A program made the translations under genes and the position numbers. A DNA stretch of 64,000 nt from Microbotryomycetes sp. JL201. Its lineage: Eukaryota; Basidiomycota; Microbotryomycetes. A model generated the notes under the pieces. That model saw nothing but the letters and a program-made list of their open reading frames with translations. It was not told the origin of the DNA and did not search any database. Below, in pieces: positions 45,403 through 56,541 of this stretch. The stretch is from contig JAQYUZ010000003.1 of assembly GCA_033819885.1 (NCBI GenBank), positions 310,001 through 374,000 on the forward strand, written 5' to 3'. Positions within the stretch are counted from its first letter, which is position 1, and every line of letters starts with the position of its first letter.

Positions 45403-45941
45403 TCAAGACACTGCCCGACTTGTACGTCATTTTCCCAAAGTTATATTTCGACTGAGGTCTCGCTTCTACTCCCTGCGTCTCCTTGAGGCTGGCTGGCGCG
45501 GCGTGATGCATAAATCATCTATACCCAAATTGCCGAAGGTTGTCCAAAGGACAGCCTATGTGGTCATTTATACCATCTTTCGGGGCTGATCGCACTCGCT
45601 AGCCTCGAGTGCAAGAGGACTGGAAGCTTGAACCGAGTCGGTGACGACACGAGTTCAAGTCGCTGACTTTTTTGTCTCCGCACCATCAGCAGGGCGACTA
45701 ATGTAGACTGTGCAGTTAGCAGCGAAGTGAATGTAACTTGTAGTCGTGCGATATACTGCGCCCAAGTGAAGAGAGCAATGAAATGATACTTCATCAGGAA
45801 ATTTTCAGGAAAATAGACACGTGGATCGGTTGGTTGACCGGTCCGCACCATGCTCTCGGCGGCTCGCGGTCGGGTCCTTGGATGAATCGGCGAAGATACA
45901 TTTACGATGATAAATTATTCGTGAAAATTTCAAGCGCGTCA

Positions 45942-48322
45942 TCATTTGGCTGCGTCCAACACCTGCTTGACGCCCTCGAGCAATTTCAACACGCCAGCCG
46001 CTCCTGCGTCAGGCACGGACGCGCCTTTGACAACGTCCTTGTCGACATAAGCTGCCCTTCCTGCCTTTGCCTCGAGACTCTTTGTCGCTTCGGTCGCCTC
46101 TTTCGCCGCATCGAACGCCTTGTTGAAATCGTTAGGATCTGAACCAAACGTGATCACGAAAGCTGCCAAAGGGTCGACAAGCGTACGCGATGGAGGTCTG
46201 GCGCGAGTGTACTCGTAGAGCGTGTTGAGAGCCAACTCGAGCGCCCTCGCCCAAACTTGAGCTGTCGCCTTGTCTTGCTTGTTCTCGTCTGCAGCTTGCA
46301 AAAGTCCCTTGGCGAGGGCCGACATAAAGATCGAATACAAGCCTCCAGAAGTACCTCCCATATCATTTTCGGCCACTTCTCCAATGCTGACCATGGTCGA
46401 AACAACATCGGAAAAGTCCATTTGCGCCGTCTGTGCTTGGACCGCTTCGGCGCCAGCCTTGAGCGTCAGACCTGAGAGACAATGTCGATACAGGTTGATT
46501 GCGGATACGGAGAAGCGACTTACCTGCATCACCATCGCCTGCCACTGTGTCGTACTTTGTGATTTCCGGTTCTGCCGCAATAACGCTCTTTAAAGCGGCA
46601 TCAAGCGCGTCTTTGAACGTCTTTTCATCCGTGGCTGTGGAAAGAAAGGTCAGTGTGACAGTTCGAGAAGCAGAACGCTCCAGTGGGCTTACGAGCTGGT
46701 CCCTTGACGCTTTCCTCAGACTCTTTCTGGCGTAGCCTTGCATCGTCTTCACCTTCCTTGCGCAGCGCAGGCTTTGCTTTGGCGCTCCATCTCCATCCAG
46801 GAGCTTCCGTCGGGGCATCAAAAAGTTCGAGGACAAGGTCCTTGTCAAACTTGAGTTTTGTCTCGAATGATGGAGGAGCAGCCTCGCGTGGCAGAAGTAC
46901 CAACGTGAGCGAAGCGCCTGGCAGATTCAAACTTGACATGAATGTTCCCGTGATGACTCTGATTGAGAGAAGGGATGTCAGTAGGAGTGATTTCACGGAG
47001 CTTTTGAGAATCAGGTGCACACCGTTCGACGGAAATGTGCTTCGCTTCAAGCCACTTTGCTGCTTCGTGCGTGAAAGCACTGAGCTCCAGCTCAGCAAGT
47101 CCTCCGAGGTTGTTGACCATGAGGACAACTTGGTCCTTTCCGTCGTCTGCGGCAGCCAAGGCGCCGGTCAGCAGCTTGCTCCTTTTTGTGTGTTCCGAGC
47201 TCAGCTCACGTTTGAAAGCAAGGTACGACCGCTCTTCGTCATCGGTGGCAGTCAGTGTCGTCAACATTTCGTTGACGAGCTTCTCCGCCGAAGGCACCGG
47301 GGAAACTTTGCGCACTCCGGGCTCGTTGTGAATACCTGAATTGAGTAAAGGTAAGGACTCCAATTGGTGCAATGAAGACTTGTTCACGTACCCATGCCAA
47401 TCTCGAGCTCGTTGTCTTTGAGGTATGCTTCGCCTTCGTCTGTTCCGGGTACGTGACAGTGTTCCAAGCCAAAGCCGATCGTGCCTGCCGACTGTGCGAC
47501 GAGCTTTGCCATGTGTTCCACCTCATCAATGGATGCGCCCTGGGCTGCAAGAGCTCCGGCGACCTTGTATACGATTGTCGTTCCGGCCAATCCTCTCCTG
47601 CCGGTGAGTTTGCCTTGGGAGCGCGACACTGATACGTCGTCGCCAACGACGAGCATACGCACGTTGTTCTGGCCAAGATGAGTAGCTGACCATCGTTCTT
47701 TGGCAAGGCCGAACTGAAGCACGTCTCCGGTGTAATTTTTTGTGACGATCAGTGTTCTGTTTCAACAGCGAGCGAGCGGTCAGGCGAACGGTCAATCACG
47801 ATGTGCTCGGGCTTGCGCACCCTTTCGTCGTCGACAGGTTGTCCAGTGCTTGTTCGACCTGTTTGGCATTGGGGCTTGCAAATACCTGCCAGCACGGTGG
47901 TAGATTCAGCGTGAGCTTCTCCGAGTTTCGGTATGTGGGGCCCATCGTGGGTCTGGCGTGCAACGCACCTGTCCGCAGACGGCAGCTGACAGCATACCCT
48001 TTCCGACAAATGCAGCATGTGCAGGCTCGTGTCCGCTGCCACCACCGCACATGAGCGACACGTGATCAGCGTCGAGCTCGCGCAGAATGGCGGTCGTGCC
48101 TTGGACCTTGATGGCCGGGTTGACAAAGGCGAGGCCAGCGAGGGCGTCGCTGACCAGTGTCTTGGGTTGGTTCGTGATGTGCTCTGTTTGTGATAGTCGT
48201 TGGCGTCGATGTGAAGCGGGCGAGTGCGAGCCGGGAATTGTCATTCAAGCGCGAGTGCAGGTAGGTGTCAGTAAGCGTTCGACACACAGCAGCAAGCAGG
48301 ATCGGAGTTCCTCACTAGGCAT
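45942..48322 (-). CDS. DAK1: Dihydroxyacetone (glycerone) kinase
   Basis: ATP-dependent DhaK/DhaL fusion that phosphorylates dihydroxyacetone and glyceraldehyde. The first exon is only 7 nt (ATGCCTA, from 48322). Splicing to the acceptor near 48185 gives MPKHITNQPKTLVSDALAGL. DhaK motifs: SLMCGGGSGHEPAHAAFVGK, MLSAAVCG, VFASP, then IVTKNYTGDVLQFGLAKER, LAGTTIVYKVAGALAAQGAS and GFGLEHCHVPGT, with the His that binds the substrate carbonyl. After the linker, the DhaL domain gives TKYDTVAGDGDAG (Mg-ATP Asp residues), LTLKAGAEAVQAQ, NDMGGTSGGLYSIFMSAL and DPLAAFVITFGSDPNDFNKA. The end at 45942 is LEGVKQVLDAAK. About six introns. The role is detoxification of DHA and glycerol catabolism in the cytosol. 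The gene is divergent from epsin. Confidence 0.94.
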
Positions 48323-48624
48323 GGCTTTCGACTGTGCGGTGGTAGAGCAACGGAACGGTCAAAGTGCGCGCGGCAGCGGACGGCGGCGGTCCGCCGCATC
48401 CGTGACGACATGCCATGCCAAACGCGCTCGGCTTGTGCCAAGATGTGACCTGATGAGACTCTAGCATATAGATGAATTCTCAAGTGTATTGCACTATCAC
48501 AATCGACGGTTGACTGCGGTGGCCTCCCCCTGTCTGCTCGGTGCTGCGACTGTGGTCGTTCGAGCTGCGGCGACACACTCGGTTGCCCAAGCCACGCTCA
48601 AGCGGACGTCGCACGATGCAGCAA
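48323..48624. promoter_or_regulatory. Shared upstream region of DAK and epsin genes
   Basis: About 300 bp between divergent starts. No clear element recognised. Promoter by position. Confidence 0.3.
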
Positions 48625-50755
48625 ATGGGGAGATCCGTCATGCGGTCAGTCGTCGTGTCGACGTGCCTGCATCGCTCGTTGTCGACGAGTGACGCGCTGC
48701 CGAGGTTGAGACGGCGAGCACAGAGATCAGACACTGACGACAATGATCGGTCTACTCCACACAGCACCGTCAAAGGTAGCGTCAAGGGCTACAGCGACAC
48801 CCAGACCAAAGTCCGCAACGCGACGTCAAACGACCCATGGGGCCCTTCAGGCACAGAGTCAGTCAGCCTTGACCGACGTGACCCATGCGAGGATGCTCGT
48901 TAACCCTAGCATACCAAACACGTACACAGGATGAGCGAGATTGCCGCGCTCACGTTCAACTCGTAAGCAGCCAGCCAGCCAGCCAGCTGGCGAGCCAGCC
49001 CGGCAGTCGTCAAACAAGACCCGCACTTGGCGCCAGCCTTGGTATCAAAACTCGCTTTAGAGCATATTGGCTGACCGAGTGCTGTGCGGACCCTCTTGTT
49101 CCACCCAGCAACGACTTTGTCGAGATCATCGAGACGCTCGACAAGCGCCTCAACGACAAGGGCAAGAATTGGCGGCATGTCTTCAAGTCGCTCACCCTGC
49201 TCGATTACATTCTCCACGCCGGCAGTGAAAACGTCGTACAGTACTTTCGGTAATTAACTGATCCAAGGACACGCTCACGTTCAACGCTGCTATTCGCTCA
49301 CGTCCGCCATTCCCGTTCCCACTTCTAGGGAAAACATTTATGTTGTCAAAACTCTCAAAGAGTTTCAATACATTGACGAGTTTGGCAAGGACCAGGGAGC
49401 GAATGGTACGCACAGAGATCTGCACACGGTTCGCCACCGGCAAAACCGCTAATGTTGCCCTTGTCACAGTTCGACAGAAAGCCAAAGATATTACAAATTT
49501 GTTGCTTGACGAAAACAAGATGAAGGCATCGCGACTGAACCGCAAAGACATGCGCGACCGAATGTCTGGCGGCGAACGGCCACGAAGCAACACGGATCCT
49601 CACAGCAGGCGTCAAGTACCAGATCGATCTGGAGCGAGAAGTGCAGATCAGGATCTCGAGGCAGCGATCGCGGCGAGCAAGAGAACAGCTCAGGAGGAAG
49701 CCTCGAGAGACACTCGTTCAAACGAGGACAGAGAGCTTGAAGAGGCACTGCGTTTGAGTCGGGAAGAAGACGAACGCAGGCGGAGAGAGCTGGAATCGAG
49801 CTCTGGTGGCAACTTGTTTGACGAGCAGCAGCAGCAACAGCAGCAGCAGTACGACGCATTATGCTCTTCCAGCCTTCTCTTCAGCCTCACGAAACTGACC
49901 CCAGCGCGTGTGACAGATCGAATAACTTGATCGACATTGATTCCGCGCCTTCACAGCAGCCCATGCAAACGGGTTACGCCAGCTACAATCCATATGCAGC
50001 GCAACAGCAGGCCATGTACGAGGAGCAGATGCGGCAAGCCCAGCTCATGGAATTGCAGCGACAGCAGCAAGAGCAAATGTACATGCAACAGCAAATGGCG
50101 CAACAGCAAATGGCGCAACAACAAATGCAAGAGCAGTATATGCGCTTGCAACAACAACAATACGAGGCACAAGTCAGTCTCTGTGAGCTATTTGACGTCG
50201 TTGGCGCTGACGTGATCAAAATCCAGATGGCATACCAAGCTCAAATGGCTCAGCAGCAGCAACAGCCAATCTTGCCTCAACCAACAGCTTTTGGCACCAA
50301 CAACCCTTTCGCAGCATTCGCGCCGACGCCTTCGCCTGCGCCACAAATGCCTCAACAAACTGGTGCACCATCGCCTGCTCGAGCGCCGTCACCTCCGAGC
50401 GCAGCCACCAATGCGCCCGCTCCATCTCAGTCCCCTTTCAGAGCACGACCACCGAAAGACGATGGCAAACACGCCGATTTGGCCAGGATGCTCGCGGCCG
50501 GTCGCGAAGATGGTATCGACTCGTTCGGCAACATTGGCAACTTGCGTGTACCAGTGTCAGTCATCTAAGCCGCATGTCTCATGTACGCACTGTCCCGGAG
50601 CTGACATTGCCCTTTATTCTTCTCTCAACAGAGGTCAACAATTTGCGACAAAGACTGGCAACCCGTTCTTGCCACAACAGACGGGTCAACCTCAGCAACA
50701 GTCTTTACAGTCGCAACCACAACAGAACAATCAACAACCGTTCTTTACGATTTGA
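48625..50755 (+). CDS. ENT1: Epsin (ENTH-domain endocytic adaptor)
   Basis: The ENTH domain is spread over five short exons. A small first exon has candidate ATGs at 48625 and 48640. An intron at 48645-48764 leads to [20 protein letters not shown] and [11 protein letters not shown]. Further splices give [11 protein letters not shown] then [40 protein letters not shown] and [20 protein letters not shown]. The N-terminal residues up to KGYSD match the PI(4,5)P2-binding helix of epsins. Two UIM-like helices follow (about 49640 [19 protein letters not shown] and 49730 [19 protein letters not shown]). Next is a Gln-rich region (49825-50250), then NPF motifs (NNPFAAF, GNPFLPQ) that bind EH-domain proteins such as Pan1/Ede1. 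The stop is at 50755. It acts at clathrin-coated pits, linking ubiquitinated cargo, membrane and actin. Confidence 0.93.
48968..48986 (+). repeat. (CCAG)n tetranucleotide tract in epsin intron
   Basis: A short run of four to five CCAG units immediately after the donor of the intron that follows LTFNS in the epsin gene. It creates several closely spaced CAG triplets that look like splice acceptors, but the real acceptor is the later one before AACGACTTTGTC at about 49110. Confidence 0.7.
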
Positions 50756-51004
50756 TCTCAAACTTTGAAGCTTTTGAATGACCGGACGAGCGTGAATTCA
50801 ATGGACTCTTTTTTTTTTTTCCTCTCTTCAATCGTTTTTGGACTTGGTCTCTGTTTGTTTTTGTATCAACCCTTTTTCCTTCTGGTACGGATGGCGAGAT
50901 GAAATGGAAACACATTGCGATATTGAAACTAGCCTAGAGAGGGGCAAATTGCAAGAAGAAAAGAAAAGCTATGCCTCGTAAACGAGCCTAGCGAATAAAA
51001 CCAT
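50756..51004. other. Convergent spacer with 12-nt T run
   Basis: Between the epsin stop and the eIF3a stop. It contains a run of 12 T at 50809-50820, followed by pyrimidine-rich sequence. It should hold both 3' UTRs. No gene seen. Confidence 0.5.
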
Positions 51005-54000
51005 CTACGATTGTTGCTGTCGACGAGCTGCACTAAACATTCCAGGCCTGTACGCTCCAGTCTTTGCGGGCGCGCTACCGGTCGCCGACGCCGGAGGTGG
51101 CGTCGACGTTTGAGACGGTCTTGACGTGGGACCGTCTTGCTTGGCGGCTTCTCTCTCGCGCCAACCAGGCTGAGCGCCGCCAGCTCCAACGAAACGAGAT
51201 GAAGGCCTGGCACCGTCAGCCGCGGCAGCCGCCGCCGGTGCAACAGGGGCAGGGGCAGCAGTTGCCGGCGAGGCGTTCTCGTTGGCGACAGGCGCAGAGC
51301 GAGGAGCCAAGTTGAGACGACGACGCTCGGTCGGAGCGCCACCCGAAGCGGCCGCAGCAGCGGCGGGCACGGCAGGTGACGCACGCTCTGCTCGCCACGC
51401 TGACGTGCCCACAGGCGCAGGGCCAGTCGCAGGTCGAGCCAATCCGCCACCGGCACGACGAGCGATGGCCTCTTCTTCACGAGCTTGCTGCTTGCGAATG
51501 CGCTCCAAATCGGCTTGCCGTTGAGCTTCTCGCTCGGCGCGAGCAGCCTCGCGTGCGGCGTTAGCCTCTTCCTCTTTCTTGCGCAAGCGCTCTTCGACAG
51601 CTGCCCGCTCGGCCTCCTCCCTCGCCTGCTCCTCTTCCCTCTGCTTGCGTTCGGCTTCCTCGCGAGCAAGGCGCTCCTGCTCCTGACGCTCGCGCTCGAG
51701 TTCTGCCTCGCGCTCGGCTTCGCGCTGAGCCAACACTTGCTTTCGTCGTTCGGACTTTGCCTCTTCGAGTTGCTCCTTGAGCTTTCGAGAGTGCGCCTCG
51801 AAAGCGGTACGACTGTCCTTCTCAGTCTTTTCCTTGAACGCGTAAAAGTCGGGCATGATGCGAGTAAGCGAAGCCTTGATGGCGAGATTATCGGCGTGTT
51901 GCTTGCGCAATTGCTCGGCACGCGCCACTTGAGCTTGCTCAAATGCGACGCGGTCGCGCTGTTGTTGCTGATCGTAGTCTTGCTTGACGAGCGGGATCTC
52001 TTCGCGGCGGAATGCGCGTTCCAAGTGGTCCATGCGTTTGGCGACAGACGACAGCTTTTGAGCGAGGTCCTTCTTGTCTTTTTCAATCTGTTGCACCTGC
52101 AATTGGACGAGGTCGTTCGCTGACAGTTCGGGCAATTTCTGCAATGTTCATAATGTGAGCGGTCTGGACCAGACAAGTACAAGCAGAACGGCTCACCTCG
52201 AGATCGACCTTGAGACCGCCCTTGACGAGCGACTCGGCGATCTTCGCAGCCTCGGCCTGCTTGACAGACTCGACTTCGCGACGAACGCGCTCAAGCTCGC
52301 GGTTGCGCAGCTCGTCCTTCTGGCGCCTGGCCTCTTCTTCGGCTTTTTGCTGGGCGAGCAGGGTGCGTTGGTGAGCCTCTTGCTTTTCCGTGCGAGCATT
52401 CTGTTCGTCGGCCAATTCCTTGCGACGCTTGATGATGAGCGTGCGAGCAATGAGCGTATCGCGCTCGTCCGCCACTTGCGCCTCCAAGTCGGCAAAGGCA
52501 CGCTCGCGAGCAGCTGCAGCGGCGGCAATCGGAGACTGGTCGGGTGCGACGACGCCGAGCGTCGCGTGCAATGTTGTGGCAAGTCGGGACAAGTGTGTGC
52601 GCAACAAGGTCGAGGCCGACGGTTGCAAGGTCTTGACGCTGTCATACTGGGCAGACGAAGTCGATGCGACAGGCGTCGCATCAGCGCCAAACAAGTCTTC
52701 ATCAAACTTGATCGTGCCTGTAGCGTGGTCAATGGTGACGTCGAGATCGCCACGACGGCAAGCCTCCGTGACGAAACGTTCTACACGGCGGCGCGTGATC
52801 TCTTTGCTGGCCTCCTTCTCGAACGAAGCGAGCTTGACAACGCGCTCAAGCTTAAGCGAGGCGTAAACTTGGGACAGCTGCTGAAACAGGCGAGCGAGAA
52901 CGACGTCCTTGAGTGGCTCGACGTAGCGGGCTGTCTCGGGATTGGCCTCAAGCGACGCGAGAATGGGCTCAATTTTGGACGTGATCGAAAGAGGATGGAA
53001 GTCGACCTCGAGAATGTTGTAAAGCGAGCGCAATTCGGGACTAACACGCTTCAAGACGTGACGATTGAGCTGCGTAGGAGAGGTAAGCGTTGGTCATCGC
53101 GACGGCATGGGCATACTCACGGCATCGTTAATGAGGCCTGCACGCGTAGGAGGTGCAGCAAGGCCAATGAGTGAGGCGAGCTTCCCAAGCTTGCTCCTGC
53201 TGTCACTTTCCTCTCCGTCGGTGCGCTTGCTCTCGCCAAGCACGCCCGAGCCGAGCGGCACAGCCAACGCGGCCAAAAGAACGCGCGACGACAATTTTTC
53301 GAGCTCCGCATCCTCAGCCTTTTCGCCGGCAATGGCGGCGCGAGCGACGTGCAGCGAATACAGCTTGCCGTAGGCGGCGGCGTGGAACAAAAAATTTTTG
53401 CCGACGCCGAAGACACGAACCATCTTCTCGTAGAAGGCTGCCATCATGCCAGCCTTGGGCGCACGCTTGCTCATGGCGATCAATCCATGAATGTCCTCTG
53501 CAGTGCGGAACGCCTCTTGCCACAGCTCGAGCTCAACGGCCGTGTTGAGCTGCTGGAAGCGCGTGTCGAGATGACGCTGAAGCGTGTCGGGATCGTTCAA
53601 GTTGATCGAGTGCGACTGGTGCGAGTACTTTTGGGACGAAGTGAGGTGGGAGCGAAGCATCTCGCTCAAGCGGCGAAATTCTGTCTTGCGTTGGTGAGCC
53701 AAGCAGAATGCGAAGGCGTCATGTGAGACGGTCTGGTAGAGAACCTCCAAGCGAGCGTTATTGCGGAGCGTGTCGAGCGCGGTACGGTACGCCTCCCACA
53801 AGAAGCGCAACCACGGCGTGACGAGCGTACGGTACGTCCTGTCGCGGCTTTTCTCCTCGCTGACACTGCTCAACAAGATACTCTCGGGCGTCTCGCTGGC
53901 CTCGAGATCCTCGACTTCAGCATCCTCGGCGGCAGCAGCCTTCTCCTGTGCAGGACCTTCAAGCTCGTCGACCTTGGCCAACGCATCGCGAAGCTTGGCG

Positions 54001-54497
54001 CGCGACTGTTCAAGAAATTTTTGGATGACGACCTCGACCGAGCTCACGGACGTGTTTTGAGCAACGTTCTTGTACATGTGAAGGCCGTCTTTGGCAGTGC
54101 GACCCTTGCGCAAGTCGACGCAGAGTTCGAGGAACCTGACCATGATGGGTTCGAGAACGCTCAAAGGCGTCGAGCGGAAGCGCTTAGAGGAGAAGACCTC
54201 TGAGATGGAAGAGAGAGCCGCAAGCGGCTGACCGACGGAGAGGAGCTCATCGGCGCGCTGCACAAAGGGTCAGATGGGGAAAGGTCAGTGTCTGGGCGAG
54301 CTGTGTAACAGCGACGGAGCACGACGCGAGCGTGAAGTAATCCCAGCGAGCGCGAGACGACAACTTTCGATAGCGAGTGCAGCCCTTGTTGCGAGAATAG
54401 AACGCGCTCTGAAACGGCCGATCGGCCGCAATACTTTCGTGTGAATAAAATGGGAACTCACGCGCAGCACGAGCTCTGGGCGGGTAAGCGGGCTCAT
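51005..54497 (-). CDS. TIF32: Translation initiation factor eIF3 subunit a
   Basis: ATG 54497 opens MSPLTRPELVLR. After an intron it continues RADELLSVGQPLAALSSISE and DGLHMYKNVAQNTSVSSVEV, the typical eIF3a N-terminus. The helical/PCI region (54260-52750) includes HDAFAFCLAHQRKTEFRRLS, DPDTLQRHLDTRFQQLNTAV and FYEKMVRVFGVGKNFLFHAA. After a short intron (about 53100-53060) it continues RHVLKRVSPELRSLYNILEV and ARLFQQLSQVYASLKLERVV. A long charged coiled-coil rich in Glu/Arg/Gln (52540-51480) is the spectrin-like region that binds eIF3b. A Pro/Ala-rich tail ends PGMFSAARRQQQS. The protein would be about 1000 residues, as usual for fungal eIF3a. Long antisense frames over this gene are shadows of its skewed codon composition. 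It is divergent from the pseudouridine synthase gene. Confidence 0.95.
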
Positions 54498-54937
54498 GGT
54501 GACGGAGACGAGCGATCAGTACAATGTCACTTGAGGACAATGACTGAGAAGGTGGCCGATAGATACTCCTTGCACCCGCTTTAGGGTGCGCGCACGCGAC
54601 AACGAACCAAAAAAAAAGCGACGCAGCAGCAGGCAAGGCAGCGTCAGTACAAGTCGACACATCAGCAGCTTTCTGGGCACGACACAGGTGCACGCCGGCG
54701 GTGCAAGCCCGGGGTATGGGCTACAAGGACCAAAGGCGAGCGCGTGTGGTCGCTGATGTCGAACGCGCTGCGCGTGCCGGCATCTGATGGTATGAAGTCT
54801 GCACCACGTCGACTCACAAGCCAGTAAGCGCAGTTCTTTTGCGGCTAGCGCAGAGAGTCGCGTCCCTTTTGACAGAGGGCGGGTGACAAAAAGCGCGTGC
54901 GCAGACAGACTCTGGTTTCAACCTCAACGTCTCGTGA
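54498..54937. promoter_or_regulatory. Shared upstream region of eIF3a and pseudouridine synthase genes
   Basis: About 440 bp between divergent genes. A purine-rich run (AAAAAAAAA at about 54608) and GC-rich sequence are present. No tRNA or other RNA gene could be folded. Promoter by position. Confidence 0.3.
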
Positions 54938-55889
54938 ATGCATCCTTCAGGCGTAGCACGGACAGCAAGAAACCACGTTCATCGCTCAACTGCAGGACTA
55001 GCAGTTCCTCACCCGACATTGCCTCCCAAGCTGTCATCGGCGGCCCAAGCGCGCACCCAATCTCGCAAGCCTCAGATCTTGTATGAAGACAACAAGGCAC
55101 TTGTCATCAACAAACCGAGCAACTGTAGTTTGCAAGGCCAACATGGGACGACAGCCCGCAACAACTGGAATGGGCTCCTTCAGTGTGAGCAATAAGGAAC
55201 CAGTCGAACCCTATCAAAGCTGAAGCGCACAACTAGATTTGAGGCAGCGTCCAGAATCTCCAGAGGTGTTCCCTGTGCACCGATTGGACAAGGCGACGAC
55301 AGGCACCCTGCTCTTGGCAAAGAACAGAGTTCAGGCAAAGGCCTTGGCAAAGGCTTTTACGAACCATCAGGTCAAGAGACAGTACCTAGCTGTCGTCAGT
55401 GGCCGCATCAAGCTAGGCTATACAGATACGGTTGAAGCACACCTCCGTGTTGACGACGACAAAGTCCGAGTGACGACGAAAGACGATCAGGCGGCTCTGG
55501 CGTCAAGGACGTTCTGGCGCTGCCTGAGCAGCTCATCAACGCATTCTTTGCTTTGCCTTGAGCCCGAAACCGGTCGCAAGCACCAATTGCGCGTTCATTG
55601 CTCCCTTGTTCTCAAAGCGCCCATCGTTGGCGACTTCAAGTATGGTCACTTGGCGCAAGTGCCAGGTTTGGCCTCCGACGCAATGCTCTTGCACGCCTAT
55701 TCCCTGTCATTCTATGTGCGTGGCACACTTGTTCTTTTCTCGTCGAAGCTGACATCGGCCTTGTAGATCTGGAAAAAGGACGGCAAACGTGTCGAGATCA
55801 GATCAGTGGCACCTCCTCCTCGAACTTTTGCAAGATTTTGTCGGGAGCACGGACTCGAGCTTCCTGAAGATACGCCTCTCCAGGACTGA
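54938..55889 (+). CDS. RluA-family pseudouridine synthase (probably mitochondrial)
   Basis: The start at 54938 opens MHPSGVARTARNHVHRSTAG, basic and Ser/Ala-rich, consistent with a mitochondrial presequence. The catalytic domain follows: ILYEDNKALVINKPSNCSLQ, then after a short intron VFPVHRLDKATTGTLLLAKN, where the Asp of HRLD is the catalytic residue. Then come FTNHQVKRQYLAVVSGRIKL, LEPETGRKHQLRVHCSLVLK and APIVGDFKYGHLA, ending with LLHAYSLSFY. A last exon (from about 55767) gives IWKKDGKRVEIRSVAPPPRT and stops at 55889. It resembles the RPUSD3/RPUSD4 and yeast Pus5 group that modify mitochondrial rRNA; the exact target is inference. An alternative start upstream cannot be excluded. Confidence 0.85.
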
Positions 55890-56541
55890 GCAGACAATTC
55901 AGTCAATTGCTGCTCGCTCAACTGTCCAGCCTACGATACCAGGTCGCGGACATTCCAGACTTGGTCGGAACCGTCGACGTGGCGTAAGTTCCGCCACTTT
56001 GCTGGTTTTTGGTCGCGACTTTGGTCGTCTTGGTGCACAACTTGCCGTGAGACACTGATCTTCATCCTATGGCCCTATAGCGAGCGTCGAAGAGTTTGAA
56101 ACGCGCGTCGCACAATGCGATGTTTGTCCTTGCAAGGTAGTGTCACAGAAAGGGTCAGAAGGGGACGCATGACAGGCCAGGCGGCCTCGGTGACCAAGCA
56201 CGAATAGGATTTAGCCGGTGGCCATGAGCTCAGGAGATGCGGTGCCCTTGTTGAAGAACCCGTCGTAATGTGAACGAGCAAATTTTTTGATCTTACGGCA
56301 TAACAGTGAATCCTCGGCGGTTCGTCGTGACTTTGTGACGCGGCGAATCTCCGTCCGCCGGCAGCAGTTCGTGACCGGAGCCGGAAGTTGCGACACCCCG
56401 TTGCGCCCAGCCCAGCCAACTCCACTTTCGACACATACACCTGCCAGCCCTTTCATACCTCTCACCAGCCGCCTGCGCAGACCAGAACCACTACGCATCT
56501 GTTTCCGAGCATTCACGGCCTGAGCCTGAGCATCATACGCC
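55890..56541. other. Spacer between pseudouridine synthase and nitronate monooxygenase genes
   Basis: About 650 bp. Just after the stop, an overlapping plus-strand frame with no ATG reads LSRQFSQLLLAQLSSLRYQV. It runs into a good GTAAGT donor at about 55985, with a possible acceptor near 56080. It is too short and unsupported to call. A minus-strand frame of 114 codons (56555-56211) overlaps the promoter of the next gene and has no recognised domain. Confidence 0.35.

Larger units (their letters stand above)
43871..45941. other. About 2 kb without a recognised gene
   Basis: The right part of eL8's 5' region, then several overlapping open frames on both strands with no recognised domain. A plus-strand frame at about 44110-44306 reads SPGKLYTTGHVLSPEDFDAA with reasonable codon use but no ATG and no homologue I recognise. 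A minus-strand frame ending at 45208 finishes with an AT-hook-like GGRPRKPRKKSP. A perfect 12-bp inverted repeat lies at 44324-44357. The sequence 44880-44960 is A-rich. A lineage-specific spliced gene, a non-coding RNA or an extended regulatory region are all possible. Confidence 0.4.

Noticed and set aside
45595-45672. tRNA-like stretch (GAGTTCAAGTCG B-box-like sequence followed by a T run)
   Set aside because: The would-be T-arm does not pair (only one of five pairs forms), and no matching A box or acceptor stem is present.
48931-48968. ATG at 48931 as start of epsin
   Set aside because: It would drop the conserved N-terminal ENTH segment encoded just upstream, which splices in frame.
49820-50250. 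CAG/CAA-rich region as an expanded microsatellite
   Set aside because: It is in frame within the Gln-rich linker of epsin, normal for this family, and is a mix of CAG and CAA rather than a pure repeat.
51485-53174. Long plus-strand open frames (212 and 366 codons) over the eIF3a gene
   Set aside because: Mirror frames of the Glu/Arg/Ala-rich eIF3a coding strand; they give Leu-rich proteins without domains, while the minus strand is unmistakable eIF3a.
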